NCBI GenBank assembly: GCA_945897725.1
Contig: CAMDFR010000015.1
Span: 1-64,000, forward strand
Origin: Chitinophaga pinensis
GTDB lineage: Bacteria; Bacteroidota; Bacteroidia; Chitinophagales; CAMDFR01
Reading direction: 5' to 3'
DNA length: 64,000 bases
Part shown: one piece after another, positions 54,852 through 62,967 of the stretch
Layout: each line of letters opens with the position of its first letter
Numbering within the stretch: the stretch's first letter is position 1
Made by a program: the position numbers and the translations under genes
Notes under the pieces: generated by a model
The model's database searches: none
What the model saw: the letters and a program-made list of their open reading frames with translations, nothing else
What the model was told of the DNA's origin: nothing

Positions 54852-56447
54852 ATGAGAGGTATAATATTCATTTTTTTATTAATGCTGATAGGGGCTACAA
54901 AGCTTGAAGCACAAATTACACAAGAGCAAATTGAGTTTCAAAAATTTGGTGGCGTCATTGATCTGATTGATAATTTTTATATGGATAGCGCTAAAACTAG
55001 CGACTTAATTGAAAACGCTATCGTAGATGTATTGGAGCATTTGGATCCTCATTCTGTTTATATTCCTAAGAAAGAGGTAGAGGCCACAAATGAGCCTTTG
55101 ATCGGGAATTTTGATGGTGTGGGAATACAGTTTAATTTGTTAAATGATACTGTGGTAGTTGCCAATGTTATACCTGGTGGACCTTCTGAAAAAGTGGGGG
55201 TGGTCGCCGGCGATAAAATAATTAGAGTCAATGATACTTTAATATCGGGTGTAAAAATTGCGAATAGTGGTGTGATGTCGAAACTGCGTGGTTTAAAGGG
55301 TACCAAGGTAGTGGTCTCTATTTTAAGAAGAGGAGAGAAAAAATTATTGGAATTTACGATTACGAGGGATAAAATTCCTTTGTATAGTGTAGATGCTGCG
55401 TATATGGTGGACAGTAAAATCGGCTATATCAAACTTAATAAATTTTCATCTACCACTGTGGATGAAGTGCATGCTGCCATTGATAAACTTAAGTCAAAGG
55501 GTATGAAAGATCTGATTTTTGATCTTGAAAATAATGGAGGTGGTTACTTAAATGCGGCGGTTGGTATAGCTGATGAGTTTTTAACCAACGATAAACTAAT
55601 TGTCTATACGCAAGGCTTTCATCAGTCGCGCCAAACATTTCTCTCAGGTAATAAGGGACTTTTTGAAAATGGCAATCTGATTGTGCTTATCAATGAAAGT
55701 TCTGCCTCTGCAAGCGAAATTGTAAGTGGTGCATTGCAAGATTGGGACAGGGCATTGGTTGTTGGTCGAAATTCTTTTGGGAAGGGATTAGTACAAAAGC
55801 CTTATCCACTAAGCGATGGAAGCCAGGTTAGATTAACAGTTGCACAATATTTTACGCCAAGTGGTAGATGTATTCAACGGCCGTATGATCATGGTAAAAA
55901 AGATTATTACAGTGAGTTTGAGAGACGATACACTAGTGGCCGATTGATGTATATGGATAGTATCAAATTGCCAGATTCATTGATGTTTAAAACATTGGTG
56001 AATGATAGAAAAGTTTATGGTGGCGGTGGTATTTTACCTGATATTTTTGTTGGCATTGATACCTCTGAGACAAGTGAATATTATGGGAACATGATTAGAA
56101 AAGGAGTGATGAATAATTATGTGTTGAGATATTTAGATGATAACAGAAAGTCATTATTGGCTACTTATCCAACGGTGGTAGATTTTAAAAATAAGTTTCA
56201 GGTGACACAGGAAATGATAGATGATTTAGTGAAAGCTGGAGAAGCCGATGAAGTAAAATTAAATAAGGAGCAGCTGCAAAAATCAGAAAGACTCATCAAG
56301 ATAAATATGCGTGGTCTAATTGCCCGAAGTCTCTATGAGGCAGGTGATTTTTATTATATGACCAACGAGTTGAATGATACTTATATGCGTGCTGTAAAAG
56401 TGCTTCAAGAAAATCAAATGAAGGATTTCAAAGTACAGCATTATTAG
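54852..56447 (+). CDS. C-terminal processing protease (S41 family)
   Basis: A 531-residue periplasmic protease. It has a signal peptide (about 1-20), a helical lead-in (YMDSAKTSDLIENAIVDVLEHLDPHSVYI), a PDZ domain (about 85-160) and the S41 catalytic domain, with Ser284 in NESSASASEI and Lys311 in SFGKGLVQ as the catalytic pair. The C-terminal about 130 residues are the extra helical region of Bacteroidota CTPs. It trims C termini of envelope proteins. A Crp/Fnr regulator follows 57 bases later. Confidence 0.95.
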   Translation: MRGIIFIFLLMLIGATKLEAQITQEQIEFQKFGGVIDLIDNFYMDSAKTSDLIENAIVDVLEHLDPHSVYIPKKEVEATNEPLIGNFDGVGIQFNLLNDTVVVANVIPGGPSEKVGVVAGDKIIRVNDTLISGVKIANSGVMSKLRGLKGTKVVVSILRRGEKKLLEFTITRDKIPLYSVDAAYMVDSKIGYIKLNKFSSTTVDEVHAAIDKLKSKGMKDLIFDLENNGGGYLNAAVGIADEFLTNDKLIVYTQGFHQSRQTFLSGNKGLFENGNLIVLINESSASASEIVSGALQDWDRALVVGRNSFGKGLVQKPYPLSDGSQVRLTVAQYFTPSGRCIQRPYDHGKKDYYSEFERRYTSGRLMYMDSIKLPDSLMFKTLVNDRKVYGGGGILPDIFVGIDTSETSEYYGNMIRKGVMNNYVLRYLDDNRKSLLATYPTVVDFKNKFQVTQEMIDDLVKAGEADEVKLNKEQLQKSERLIKINMRGLIARSLYEAGDFYYMTNELNDTYMRAVKVLQENQMKDFKVQHY

Positions 56448-56504
56448 GATGTTTGAATGATCTAATGATCTCGGCTCGGGCCTTACTAACTTATGATATA
56501 GTTT

Positions 56505-57149
56505 ATGGAATTAGATGACTTGATAGAATTTAAAGCTTCTCCCGAGATTAGGGAAAAACTATATGAGTATGGAACCATTAAAAAATTCTCAGAGGGTGAT
56601 GTCATACTGAACGAGCATGCATACATCCGGGCTATACCTATTGTCACAAGTGGAAGTATTCGGGTGATTCGTCGCGATGAGGATGGACGTGAAATTTTAT
56701 TGTACTACATCACTGCTGGAGAAAGTTGTATTATGTCTTTTTTGGGAGGCATGCATCATGATACTAGCAAGCTAAAGGCAATCGCTGAGGAGGATACAGA
56801 AATTCTTTTTATTCCAGTGGATAAGGTCACGCTTTTGATAAAGGAGTATCCAGAATGGCTAGATTATATTTTTAGATTATACCATAAGCGTTTTGAAGAA
56901 CTCTTGGAGGTGGTGAACGCTGTTGCTTTCAAAAAAATGGATGAGCGTCTGTTGTCCTTCATCAAGAAAAAATGTATGCTTACCAAAAGTCATACACTCT
57001 ATGTTACACATGAACAATTGGCAAATGAATTAGGAACAGCTCGTGTTGTCATCTCTAGATTATTAAAGCAAATGGAAGGCGAAGGACTGGTCGTTTTAGG
57101 TAGAAATAAAATCACCTTTAAAGATCAACTGATATCCCAACATTCCTAA
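56505..57149 (+). CDS. Crp/Fnr family transcriptional regulator
   Basis: A 214-residue regulator. Residues 20-125 form a cyclic-nucleotide-binding-type beta-roll (KFSEGDVILNEHAYI, VTSGSIRVI, REILLYYITAGESC). The C-terminal winged helix (about 145-205) has THEQLANELGTARVVISRLLKQME as the recognition part. The cAMP-binding Arg/Ser signature is absent, and there is no N-terminal Fe-S Cys cluster. Cys75 in AGESC is conserved in many Bacteroidota relatives and could be a redox or sulfur-sensing thiol; Cys157 is another. It directly precedes a persulfide dioxygenase gene, so control of that operon is likely, but inferred from position only. Confidence 0.9.
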   Translation: MELDDLIEFKASPEIREKLYEYGTIKKFSEGDVILNEHAYIRAIPIVTSGSIRVIRRDEDGREILLYYITAGESCIMSFLGGMHHDTSKLKAIAEEDTEILFIPVDKVTLLIKEYPEWLDYIFRLYHKRFEELLEVVNAVAFKKMDERLLSFIKKKCMLTKSHTLYVTHEQLANELGTARVVISRLLKQMEGEGLVVLGRNKITFKDQLISQHS

Positions 57150-57250
57150 GCATTCATTGTGCTTTATTTAACTCGATTTCTGAAGCACTTATTTGCTTTC
57201 GATTGAAGCAATGCAAAATCAAATCCGTTTCACTTTAAGCTATATCATCC

Positions 57251-57329
57251 AAAGACCTTAGCTATCAATTGGCGTCCTTTTCTAGGAAAAATATGATTTT
57301 TGTCATTAACTAAAGATAAAAAGGTCTTT
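57251..57329. repeat. Spaced inverted repeat upstream of the persulfide dioxygenase
   Basis: AAAGACCTT (57251-57259) and AAGGTCTTT (57321-57329) are exact 9-base inverted copies separated by 61 bases that include a small palindrome. They may be paired operator half-sites or a cruciform/hairpin. Confidence 0.4.
57293..57306. promoter_or_regulatory. Candidate Crp-family operator (ATGA-N6-TCAT)
   Basis: ATGATTTTTGTCAT is a perfect 4+4 palindrome with six central bases, the spacing of Crp-family sites. Its centre lies about 58 bases upstream of the start expected from the -7 element at 57345, near the class I activation position. The adjacent Crp/Fnr gene is the obvious candidate regulator. Confidence 0.35.
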
Positions 57330-57344
57330 ATATCTAAAACTGAT

Positions 57345-57352
57345 TAAGTTTG
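57345..57352 (+). promoter_or_regulatory. -7 promoter element for the persulfide dioxygenase operon
   Basis: TAAGTTTG matches TAnnTTTG. An in-frame TTG at 57350 lies within it, so the ATG at 57368 is the start. Confidence 0.5.
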
Positions 57353-57367
57353 TTAAAAATAAATCAG

Positions 57368-58780
57368 ATGAAAGTAGAGCAAATTTATACAGGATGTTTG
57401 GCCCATGCCGCTTATTATCTTGAAAGCAATGGAGAAGCCGCGATTTTTGATCCCTTGCGAGAGGTACAACCATACATCGATAGAGCAGTCAAGGATCATT
57501 CAACCATTAAATATGTTTTCGAAACGCATTTTCATGCAGATTTTGTGAGCGGTCATGTAGACTTAGCTAAAAAAACGGGAGCCCAGATTGTATATGGTCC
57601 TACGGCAACGCCTTTTTTTGATGCCATCATAGCCACCGACGGTCAGTTGTTTAAGGTAGGTGCATACACTGTTAAGGCGATTCACACACCAGGGCATACT
57701 ATGGAGAGTACCACCTATTTACTCATTGATGAAAACGGTAAAGAGCATGGAATCATTTCTGGCGATACTTTATTCATTGGCGATGTAGGCCGACCAGACC
57801 TTGCTCAACATGTTGTTGCAGCCTTAACAGAAGAGAAACTTGCAGGATTGCTATTTGATTCTTTACGTAATAAAATCATGCCTTTGAATGATGACCTGAT
57901 TGTGTATCCGAATCACGGTGCCGGTTCTGCTTGTGGTAAAAATATGAGCAAAGAAACAACAGATACCTTGGGCAATCAGAAGGCTAGCAACTATGCCTTA
58001 GATTTAAATCTTTCAAAAGAAGAATTTATTAAAGTGGTGCTCAACGGCTTAGTGCCTCCTCCTGGTTATTTTCCAAGCAATGTATTGTTGAATATAAAAG
58101 GTTGCGAAAGTTTCGATCATATCCTATCAAAGGGCATGAGAGCCCTTACGGTTAAAGAATTTGAACAAATACATCAATCGACGAAAGCGCTGATTATTGA
58201 TACAAGAAATGCTGGTGATTTTGCTAAAGGTTTTATACCTGATAGTATAAATATTGGACTCGATGGGAACTTTGCACAGTGGGTAGGTGAAATGATTAAA
58301 GACATCAATCAAAATATATTATTGATTACTTATGAAGGCAAAGAAGAAGAGGCCATCACAAGATTGTCTAGGGTAGGCTATGATGGTGGAATAGGTTATT
58401 TAAAAGGTGGTTTTAGCGTTTGGGAAAAGGAAAACAAGCCATTGGATAGTGTCAGAAGTATTTCTGCAAAAAGCTTTTCAAAATATTATGAAGCGCATCA
58501 AATATTAATTGATATTAGAAAAAATAGTGAGTATGAATCTGAGCACCTTATTGGTGCCATCAATATCCCACTCAATCAAATCTATGATCGTATCGCAGAA
58601 TTTCCTCGTGATGAAACTTTTATTATCCATTGTGGAGGTGGATATAGAAGCATGATTGCGGCCTCTATTCTCAAACAACATGGTATTGATCATTTCTTTG
58701 AGGTAGAAGGTGGTTTTGCAGCGCTCGTACAATTGAATATTCCTGTTACTGACTTTGTCTGTCCTACTTCTTTATTGTAA
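57368..58780 (+). CDS. CstB-like persulfide dioxygenase-pseudorhodanese-rhodanese
   Basis: A 470-residue three-domain protein. Residues 1-235 are an ETHE1-type metallo-beta-lactamase fold: ETHFHADFVSGHVDLA gives His54, His56 and Asp58, with His110 in HTPGH, Asp133 in SGDTLF and His183 in PNHGAGSACG; the iron site is intact. Residues 255-350 form a rhodanese fold whose active loop (TYEGKEEEA, 321-329) has no Cys. Residues 370-455 are an active rhodanese with Cys422 in HCGGGYRS. This is the order of staphylococcal CstB, which turns low-molecular-weight persulfides into thiosulfate. The gene is followed after 20 bases by hmgA, so it appears to lead the tyrosine-breakdown operon. Confidence 0.9.
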   Translation: MKVEQIYTGCLAHAAYYLESNGEAAIFDPLREVQPYIDRAVKDHSTIKYVFETHFHADFVSGHVDLAKKTGAQIVYGPTATPFFDAIIATDGQLFKVGAYTVKAIHTPGHTMESTTYLLIDENGKEHGIISGDTLFIGDVGRPDLAQHVVAALTEEKLAGLLFDSLRNKIMPLNDDLIVYPNHGAGSACGKNMSKETTDTLGNQKASNYALDLNLSKEEFIKVVLNGLVPPPGYFPSNVLLNIKGCESFDHILSKGMRALTVKEFEQIHQSTKALIIDTRNAGDFAKGFIPDSINIGLDGNFAQWVGEMIKDINQNILLITYEGKEEEAITRLSRVGYDGGIGYLKGGFSVWEKENKPLDSVRSISAKSFSKYYEAHQILIDIRKNSEYESEHLIGAINIPLNQIYDRIAEFPRDETFIIHCGGGYRSMIAASILKQHGIDHFFEVEGGFAALVQLNIPVTDFVCPTSLL

Positions 58781-58800
58781 CCAAGCATAAAAATAATATC

Positions 58801-59976
58801 ATGTCAATTTATCAAAAAAACGGAAATATACCACACAAAAGACATATTGTTTTTCGTCAACCAAGTGGTGCATTGTACCACGAAGAATTATTTGGTACAG
58901 AAGGTTTTTCGAGTACCTCTTCATTGGTGTATCATTTATACCCGCCTACAATGGTTAAAGAAATTGGGGAACCAATCAACATGCGACCAAAAGCGGCCAT
59001 AGAAGATAACTTAAAATGTTTAAGTTTTATGGGTTATGATGTAGCACCAACTGATGATTATTTACAAAGTAGAAAAGTATTTCTCTTTAATGATGATATG
59101 CAAATCGGAATGGCTTGTCCTACTCAATCCATGCATGATTATTTTTTTAAAAATTCTGATGCAGATGAAATGTTGTTTGTTCATAAGGGGAGTGGACGAT
59201 GCAAGACGATGTATGGCACTGTTGATTTTGAGTACGGAGATTATGTAATCATTCCGCGAGGAACGACGTATATGTTGGAATTTGATAGCAACGAAAATAA
59301 AATATTATTTGTTGAATCGCATGGTCCCATTCGAACACCAAAGCGATATCGCAATGAGTTTGGTCAATTGTTAGAGCATAGTCCGTTTTGTGAAAGAGAT
59401 TTTAAATTGCCCTATCAATTTGAAACACATGATGAGCATGGTGATTTTAAAATCATGATTAAAAAGAAAGGATTGATTTATCCTTATGTGTATGAAACAC
59501 ACCCATTCGACCTGGGAGGTTGGGACGGATATAGTTATCCTTATGCATTTTCAATTTTTAATTTCGAGCCAATCACTGGTAGAATCCATATGCCACCGCC
59601 GATTCACCAACAATTTGAGGGAAGAAATTTTGTAATTTGTTCTTTTGTCCCGAGACTGTACGACTATCATCCTGACGCCATTCCAGCGCCATATCATCAT
59701 AGTAATATTGATGCAGATGAAATTCTTTATTATGTAGATGGTGATTTTATGAGTCGAAATAATATCAAGTCAGGACAGTTTACGCTACATCCTGCAGGTG
59801 TCACGCATGGTCCACATCCTGGTGCTATCGAACGAAGCATTGGACAAAAAGCAACCAAGGAGTTGGCCGTCATGATCGATCCTTTTAATCCATTAAAAAT
59901 TACCGCAGAAGCCTTGAAGTATGAGGTGAAAGATTATTATAAATCCTGGATGAGCGAACCAATTTTAACAGTTTAA
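58801..59976 (+). CDS. hmgA: Homogentisate 1,2-dioxygenase
   Basis: A 391-residue non-haem iron cupin enzyme. The N-terminal domain shows GFSSTSSLVYHLYPPT, and the C-terminal cupin carries the probable Fe ligands around His300 and Glu307 (PYHHSNIDADE) and His336 (GVTHGPHPG). It opens the ring of homogentisate to maleylacetoacetate. The form is shorter than the human enzyme (about 445) and of the bacterial type. It sits 10 bases upstream of the 4-hydroxyphenylpyruvate dioxygenase gene; together they cover two consecutive steps of tyrosine breakdown. Maleylacetoacetate isomerase and fumarylacetoacetase are not in the window. Confidence 0.95.
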   Translation: MSIYQKNGNIPHKRHIVFRQPSGALYHEELFGTEGFSSTSSLVYHLYPPTMVKEIGEPINMRPKAAIEDNLKCLSFMGYDVAPTDDYLQSRKVFLFNDDMQIGMACPTQSMHDYFFKNSDADEMLFVHKGSGRCKTMYGTVDFEYGDYVIIPRGTTYMLEFDSNENKILFVESHGPIRTPKRYRNEFGQLLEHSPFCERDFKLPYQFETHDEHGDFKIMIKKKGLIYPYVYETHPFDLGGWDGYSYPYAFSIFNFEPITGRIHMPPPIHQQFEGRNFVICSFVPRLYDYHPDAIPAPYHHSNIDADEILYYVDGDFMSRNNIKSGQFTLHPAGVTHGPHPGAIERSIGQKATKELAVMIDPFNPLKITAEALKYEVKDYYKSWMSEPILTV

Positions 59977-59986
59977 TAATTATAAA

Positions 59987-61144
59987 ATGACAACAAAAGA
60001 TTTAACCCAAGTAGAAAATTTTAATTATACGGGAGAAAAAGTTTTTGAAAAAGCACAGGACTTTTTACCTATTATCGGAACAGATTATGTGGAGTTATAT
60101 GTAGGCAATGCCAAGCAAGCGGCGCATTATTATAAGACTGCTTTTGGTTTCCAAGGATTAGCATATGCTGGTCTCGAAACAGGAGTAAAAGATCGAGTTT
60201 CATACGTTTTAGTACAAGATAAAATTAGGTTGATGCTCACCACTCCATTTGATCCAGAAAGTGCGATTTCTGACCATATTCGTCGACATGGTGATGGCGT
60301 GAAAGTGATTGCTCTTTGGGTAGATGATGCACAAAAAGCATTTGAAGAGACGACCAAACGAGGCGCAAAAGCTTATATGGAGCCTACTGTGAGCAAAGAT
60401 GCCTTGGGCGAAATTGTACAGTCGGGTATCCACACCTATGGTGAGACAGTACACGTATTTGTTGAAAGAAAAAATTACAAAGGAGTATTTATGCCGGGCT
60501 TTGAAAAATGGGAAACAGAATATCATCCTATTTCAACAGGCTTGAAATATATAGATCATATGGTTGGAAATGTAGAATTAGGTGCCATGAATACCTGGGC
60601 AGGATTTTATGCCGAGGTGATGGGTTTTGCCAATTTGATTACTTTCGACGATAAAGATATTTCAACAGAATATACTGCTTTGATGAGTAAAGTGATGTCT
60701 AATGGAAATGGCAGAATCAAATTTCCTATCAATGAACCTGCCGCTGGAAAGAAAAAATCACAAATTGAAGAATATCTTGATTTCTACAAAGGACCAGGCT
60801 GCCAACATATTGCTGTGGCGACCGATGATATAGTATTCACGATTTCTGAAATGCGTAAAAGAGGTGTTGAATTTTTGTATGTACCAGGTAGTTATTACGA
60901 CACGGTGCTGGACAGAGTTGGATTGATTGAAGAAGACTTAAATGAATTAAAGAAATGGGGAATCATGGTGGATAGAGATGAGGATGGCTATCTGCTACAA
61001 ATTTTTACCAAACCCATTGAAGATAGACCAACATTGTTTTTTGAAATTATTCAGCGCAAAGGAGCAAAGTCTTTTGGTAAGGGTAATTTCCAAGCATTAT
61101 TCGAATCTATAGAAGCGGAACAAGCGAGAAGAGGTACCCTTTAG
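59987..61144 (+). CDS. hppD: 4-hydroxyphenylpyruvate dioxygenase
   Basis: A 385-residue enzyme of two vicinal-oxygen-chelate domains. The Fe(II) triad is His191 (YIDHMVGN), His274 (CQHIAVATDD) and Glu353 (LFFEIIQRKG). The C-terminal helix that gates the active site (GKGNFQALFESIEAEQ) is intact. It decarboxylates and hydroxylates 4-hydroxyphenylpyruvate to homogentisate, the substrate of the preceding gene. It is last in the operon, and a small stem with a T-run follows. Confidence 0.97.
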   Translation: MTTKDLTQVENFNYTGEKVFEKAQDFLPIIGTDYVELYVGNAKQAAHYYKTAFGFQGLAYAGLETGVKDRVSYVLVQDKIRLMLTTPFDPESAISDHIRRHGDGVKVIALWVDDAQKAFEETTKRGAKAYMEPTVSKDALGEIVQSGIHTYGETVHVFVERKNYKGVFMPGFEKWETEYHPISTGLKYIDHMVGNVELGAMNTWAGFYAEVMGFANLITFDDKDISTEYTALMSKVMSNGNGRIKFPINEPAAGKKKSQIEEYLDFYKGPGCQHIAVATDDIVFTISEMRKRGVEFLYVPGSYYDTVLDRVGLIEEDLNELKKWGIMVDRDEDGYLLQIFTKPIEDRPTLFFEIIQRKGAKSFGKGNFQALFESIEAEQARRGTL

Positions 61145-61157
61145 TTTTCTTATGATG

Positions 61158-61178
61158 CCTTTTTGTAAAGGATTTTTT
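61158..61178 (+). terminator. Weak terminator after hppD
   Basis: CCTTT-TTGT-AAAGG stem of only 5 bp followed by ATTTTTTG. Confidence 0.45.
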
Positions 61179-61283
61179 GTTAAATAAATAGCTCATAAAA
61201 TAAAAATCATGAAAGAACTTCGAAGTAAAATAATAGATAACATTGGGGAAATGATCTAACATAAGCGTTTTTTTGATTGATTA

Positions 61284-61299
61284 TGTTGCTTATGTAACA
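61284..61299. promoter_or_regulatory. Candidate operator palindrome TGTTGCTTATGTAACA
   Basis: A near-perfect 16-base palindrome (outer TGTT/AACA arms exact), centred about 50 bases upstream of the start expected from the -7 element at 61330. It resembles Crp/Fnr-family sites in length but differs in sequence from the palindrome at 57293-57306. Confidence 0.35.
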
Positions 61300-61329
61300 A
61301 AAGTAGCTGTACAGGCACATTATCAATCA

Positions 61330-61337
61330 TAACTTTG
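61330..61337 (+). promoter_or_regulatory. -7 promoter element for the DUF2892 gene
   Basis: TAACTTTG matches TAnnTTTG, 32 nt before the ATG. Confidence 0.5.
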
Positions 61338-61369
61338 CAACATTAATTCATCATCAAAATTTCAATCTT

Positions 61370-61576
61370 ATGAAAGCAAATATGGGAACCTTTGACAAAG
61401 TAGGCAGAATAGCAGCAGCAGTCGTTATTGCTATACTATATTTTACCAAACAAATTTCTGGACCAGTGGCTATTGTTTTATTAGTCTTTGCTGGCGTTTT
61501 TATCGTGACAAGCTTCTTGAGCTTCTGTCCACTCTACGTTCCATTTGGTCTCAGTACCAAACAAGAAGAAAAGTAA
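61370..61576 (+). CDS. DUF2892 (YgaP-type) small membrane protein
   Basis: A 68-residue protein with two membrane helices and the DUF2892 pattern: a KANMGTFDKVGRIAAA start and SFCPLYVPFGLST end, with one Cys in FCPLY. In YgaP-type proteins this domain follows a rhodanese and anchors it in the inner membrane. Here it is separate, with several rhodaneses nearby, which supports a membrane partner role in sulfur transfer. It has its own promoter. Confidence 0.9.
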   Translation: MKANMGTFDKVGRIAAAVVIAILYFTKQISGPVAIVLLVFAGVFIVTSFLSFCPLYVPFGLSTKQEEK

Positions 61577-61828
61577 GATTTGTCTAAAAAAAAGGCCTTA
61601 TCAGTAGGATAGGATTGTTTGATGCTTGGATAATATTGGAGCCGATCTATCTTGTATCCTCACTTTTATGATCCATCAATCTTGAAGTTGATCCATTGAT
61701 GTACAGATATTGCTTTTTTAAAAAGGTTCATTGGAACTCATAAAGAACACTTTCAAGCATTGAGGAACAAGGATTCAATAAATGCTATAATGCATAATGG
61801 AATTTTAATCATCTTAAAAATTTGAACA
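61577..61828 (+). other. Non-coding spacer between the DUF2892 and HMA genes
   Basis: No gene, exact TAnnTTTG or terminator is recognised in these 252 bases. It has several short direct and inverted TGATCCATCAAT-like motifs (around 61670-61700: ATGATCCATCAATC and TTGATCCATTGATG), which could be operator repeats. Confidence 0.35.
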
Positions 61829-62107
61829 ATGACAAATGAAAAAATTATTATTGCCAACTTAAAATGTAGTGGCTGCGCCACGACTATCAAGAATGATTTA
61901 TTGGCCATTAAAGGGGTTACTGAGACTGTTGTAGATATTGAAAAAGACACTGTTGACATAACTTATGATGGCATCGATAGACAAGTGATTATTGATAAGT
62001 TGTATTCATTGGGATATCCTGAAGCAACCGAAAAAAATGGCTTATTACTTCAACTGAAAAGTTATGCTAGTTGTATGGTAGGCAGAGTAAATAATTTAAA
62101 ACAATAA
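61829..62107 (+). CDS. Heavy-metal-associated (HMA) domain protein
   Basis: A 92-residue soluble protein with one ferredoxin-like HMA domain. The motif is CSGC (Cys13, Cys16) in IIIANLKCSGCATTI, a variant of the usual MxCxxC lacking the Met. It ends with a C-terminal tail with one extra Cys. HMA proteins carry Cu(I) or other soft metals, and the Cys pair could also bind sulfane sulfur. It lies 10 bases upstream of a rhodanese gene, so it is probably first in a seven-gene unit. Confidence 0.9.
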   Translation: MTNEKIIIANLKCSGCATTIKNDLLAIKGVTETVVDIEKDTVDITYDGIDRQVIIDKLYSLGYPEATEKNGLLLQLKSYASCMVGRVNNLKQ

Positions 62108-62117
62108 AAAAAGCAAA

Positions 62118-62393
62118 ATGAATATCGAAAAAGTAATTCGGGAAAAGCAAGGCACCATCGTTGATGTACGCACTCCAGCTGAATATGGAAATGCGCACGC
62201 AGAAGGATCTATCAATATTCCAATGAACGAGGTCCCTCAAAGAATTGAAGAGTTTAAAAATCTCAAATCACCTATAGTGCTTTGTTGTGCTTCAGGTGGT
62301 AGAAGTGGTCAGACATTTCACTATCTTCAACAACATGGTGTCAACTGCCTAGATGCAGGCTCATGGTTAAACGTAAACGATTATCAATCTTAA
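62118..62393 (+). CDS. Single-domain rhodanese
   Basis: A 91-residue sulfurtransferase domain. It has IVDVRTPAEY near the N terminus and the active loop CCASGGR, in which Cys57 and Arg62 fit the C-X4-R pattern; Cys56 precedes it. No signal peptide, so it is cytoplasmic. It moves sulfane sulfur between carriers such as thiosulfate, GSSH-like persulfides and thioredoxin. The next gene is a second rhodanese with the same double-Cys loop, which suggests duplication with divergence. Confidence 0.93.
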   Translation: MNIEKVIREKQGTIVDVRTPAEYGNAHAEGSINIPMNEVPQRIEEFKNLKSPIVLCCASGGRSGQTFHYLQQHGVNCLDAGSWLNVNDYQS

Positions 62394-62405
62394 AATATAA
62401 AAAAA

Positions 62406-62720
62406 ATGATCAACACCATTAAAAACATATTAGGTATTGGGCCTACTGTAAATTATGCTCAATTAGTAAAAGAAGGAGCTGTCATTGTTGATGTTCGCAC
62501 AAAGTCGGAATATCAACAAGGTCATATCAAAGGATCGATCAATGTGCCCTTAAATAATTTGTCGAATCACTATGCTACGTTGAAGAAAGATAAGGCCATT
62601 ATCACCTGTTGCGCATCTGGTATGAGAAGTGCACAGGCAAAGAGTATTTTAAAATCCAATGGTTTCTCTGAAGTACACAACGGTGGGGGATGGAGTAGCT
62701 TGCAAAACAAATTAAGATGA
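62406..62720 (+). CDS. Single-domain rhodanese, second copy
   Basis: A 104-residue rhodanese. It has VIVDVRTKSEYQQGHIKGSINVPL and the active loop CCASGMR, with Cys69 and Arg74 and an extra Cys68. The N-terminal 15 residues form a short lead-in helix. It overlaps the next small membrane-protein gene by four bases (ATGA), so the two are translationally coupled and likely act together. Confidence 0.93.
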   Translation: MINTIKNILGIGPTVNYAQLVKEGAVIVDVRTKSEYQQGHIKGSINVPLNNLSNHYATLKKDKAIITCCASGMRSAQAKSILKSNGFSEVHNGGGWSSLQNKLR

Positions 62721-62959
62721 TCAAGCAAACCTTATTGACTGGGTGGAATTTTATGAGGTGGTTACGCTTGCTGATAGCTGTTTTTATAGCGGTACAAGCG
62801 ATTCAAACGCAGGAAACTTTTTATGGTTTTAGGGCAGCCGTATTTTTATTTCAAGCCCTTACGAATACAGGCTGTTGCGGTGCCAATGGATGTGCCGTGC
62901 CAACTAAAAAACAAGATCTCGATAAAATTGAAGCCGTAGATTACGAAGAAATTAAATAA
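62717..62959 (+). CDS. Small Cys-rich membrane protein, YgaP/DUF2892-like
   Basis: An 80-residue protein with one or two hydrophobic helices (about 8-50) followed by TNTGCCGANGCAVP, containing three Cys (CC-x4-C). The tail is acidic (KIEAVDYEEIK). It is not clearly DUF2892, but its size and position after a rhodanese are similar. The Cys cluster might hold a metal or persulfide at the membrane face. It is coupled by a 4-base overlap to the preceding rhodanese gene. Confidence 0.75.
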   Translation: MIKQTLLTGWNFMRWLRLLIAVFIAVQAIQTQETFYGFRAAVFLFQALTNTGCCGANGCAVPTKKQDLDKIEAVDYEEIK

Positions 62960-62967
62960 ATAAAAAT

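Noticed and set aside
61209-61259. A 16-codon frame reading MKELRSKIIDNIGEMI after hppD
   Set aside because: It looks like a gene start but is stopped at once; it may be a remnant, with no means of support from sequence alone.
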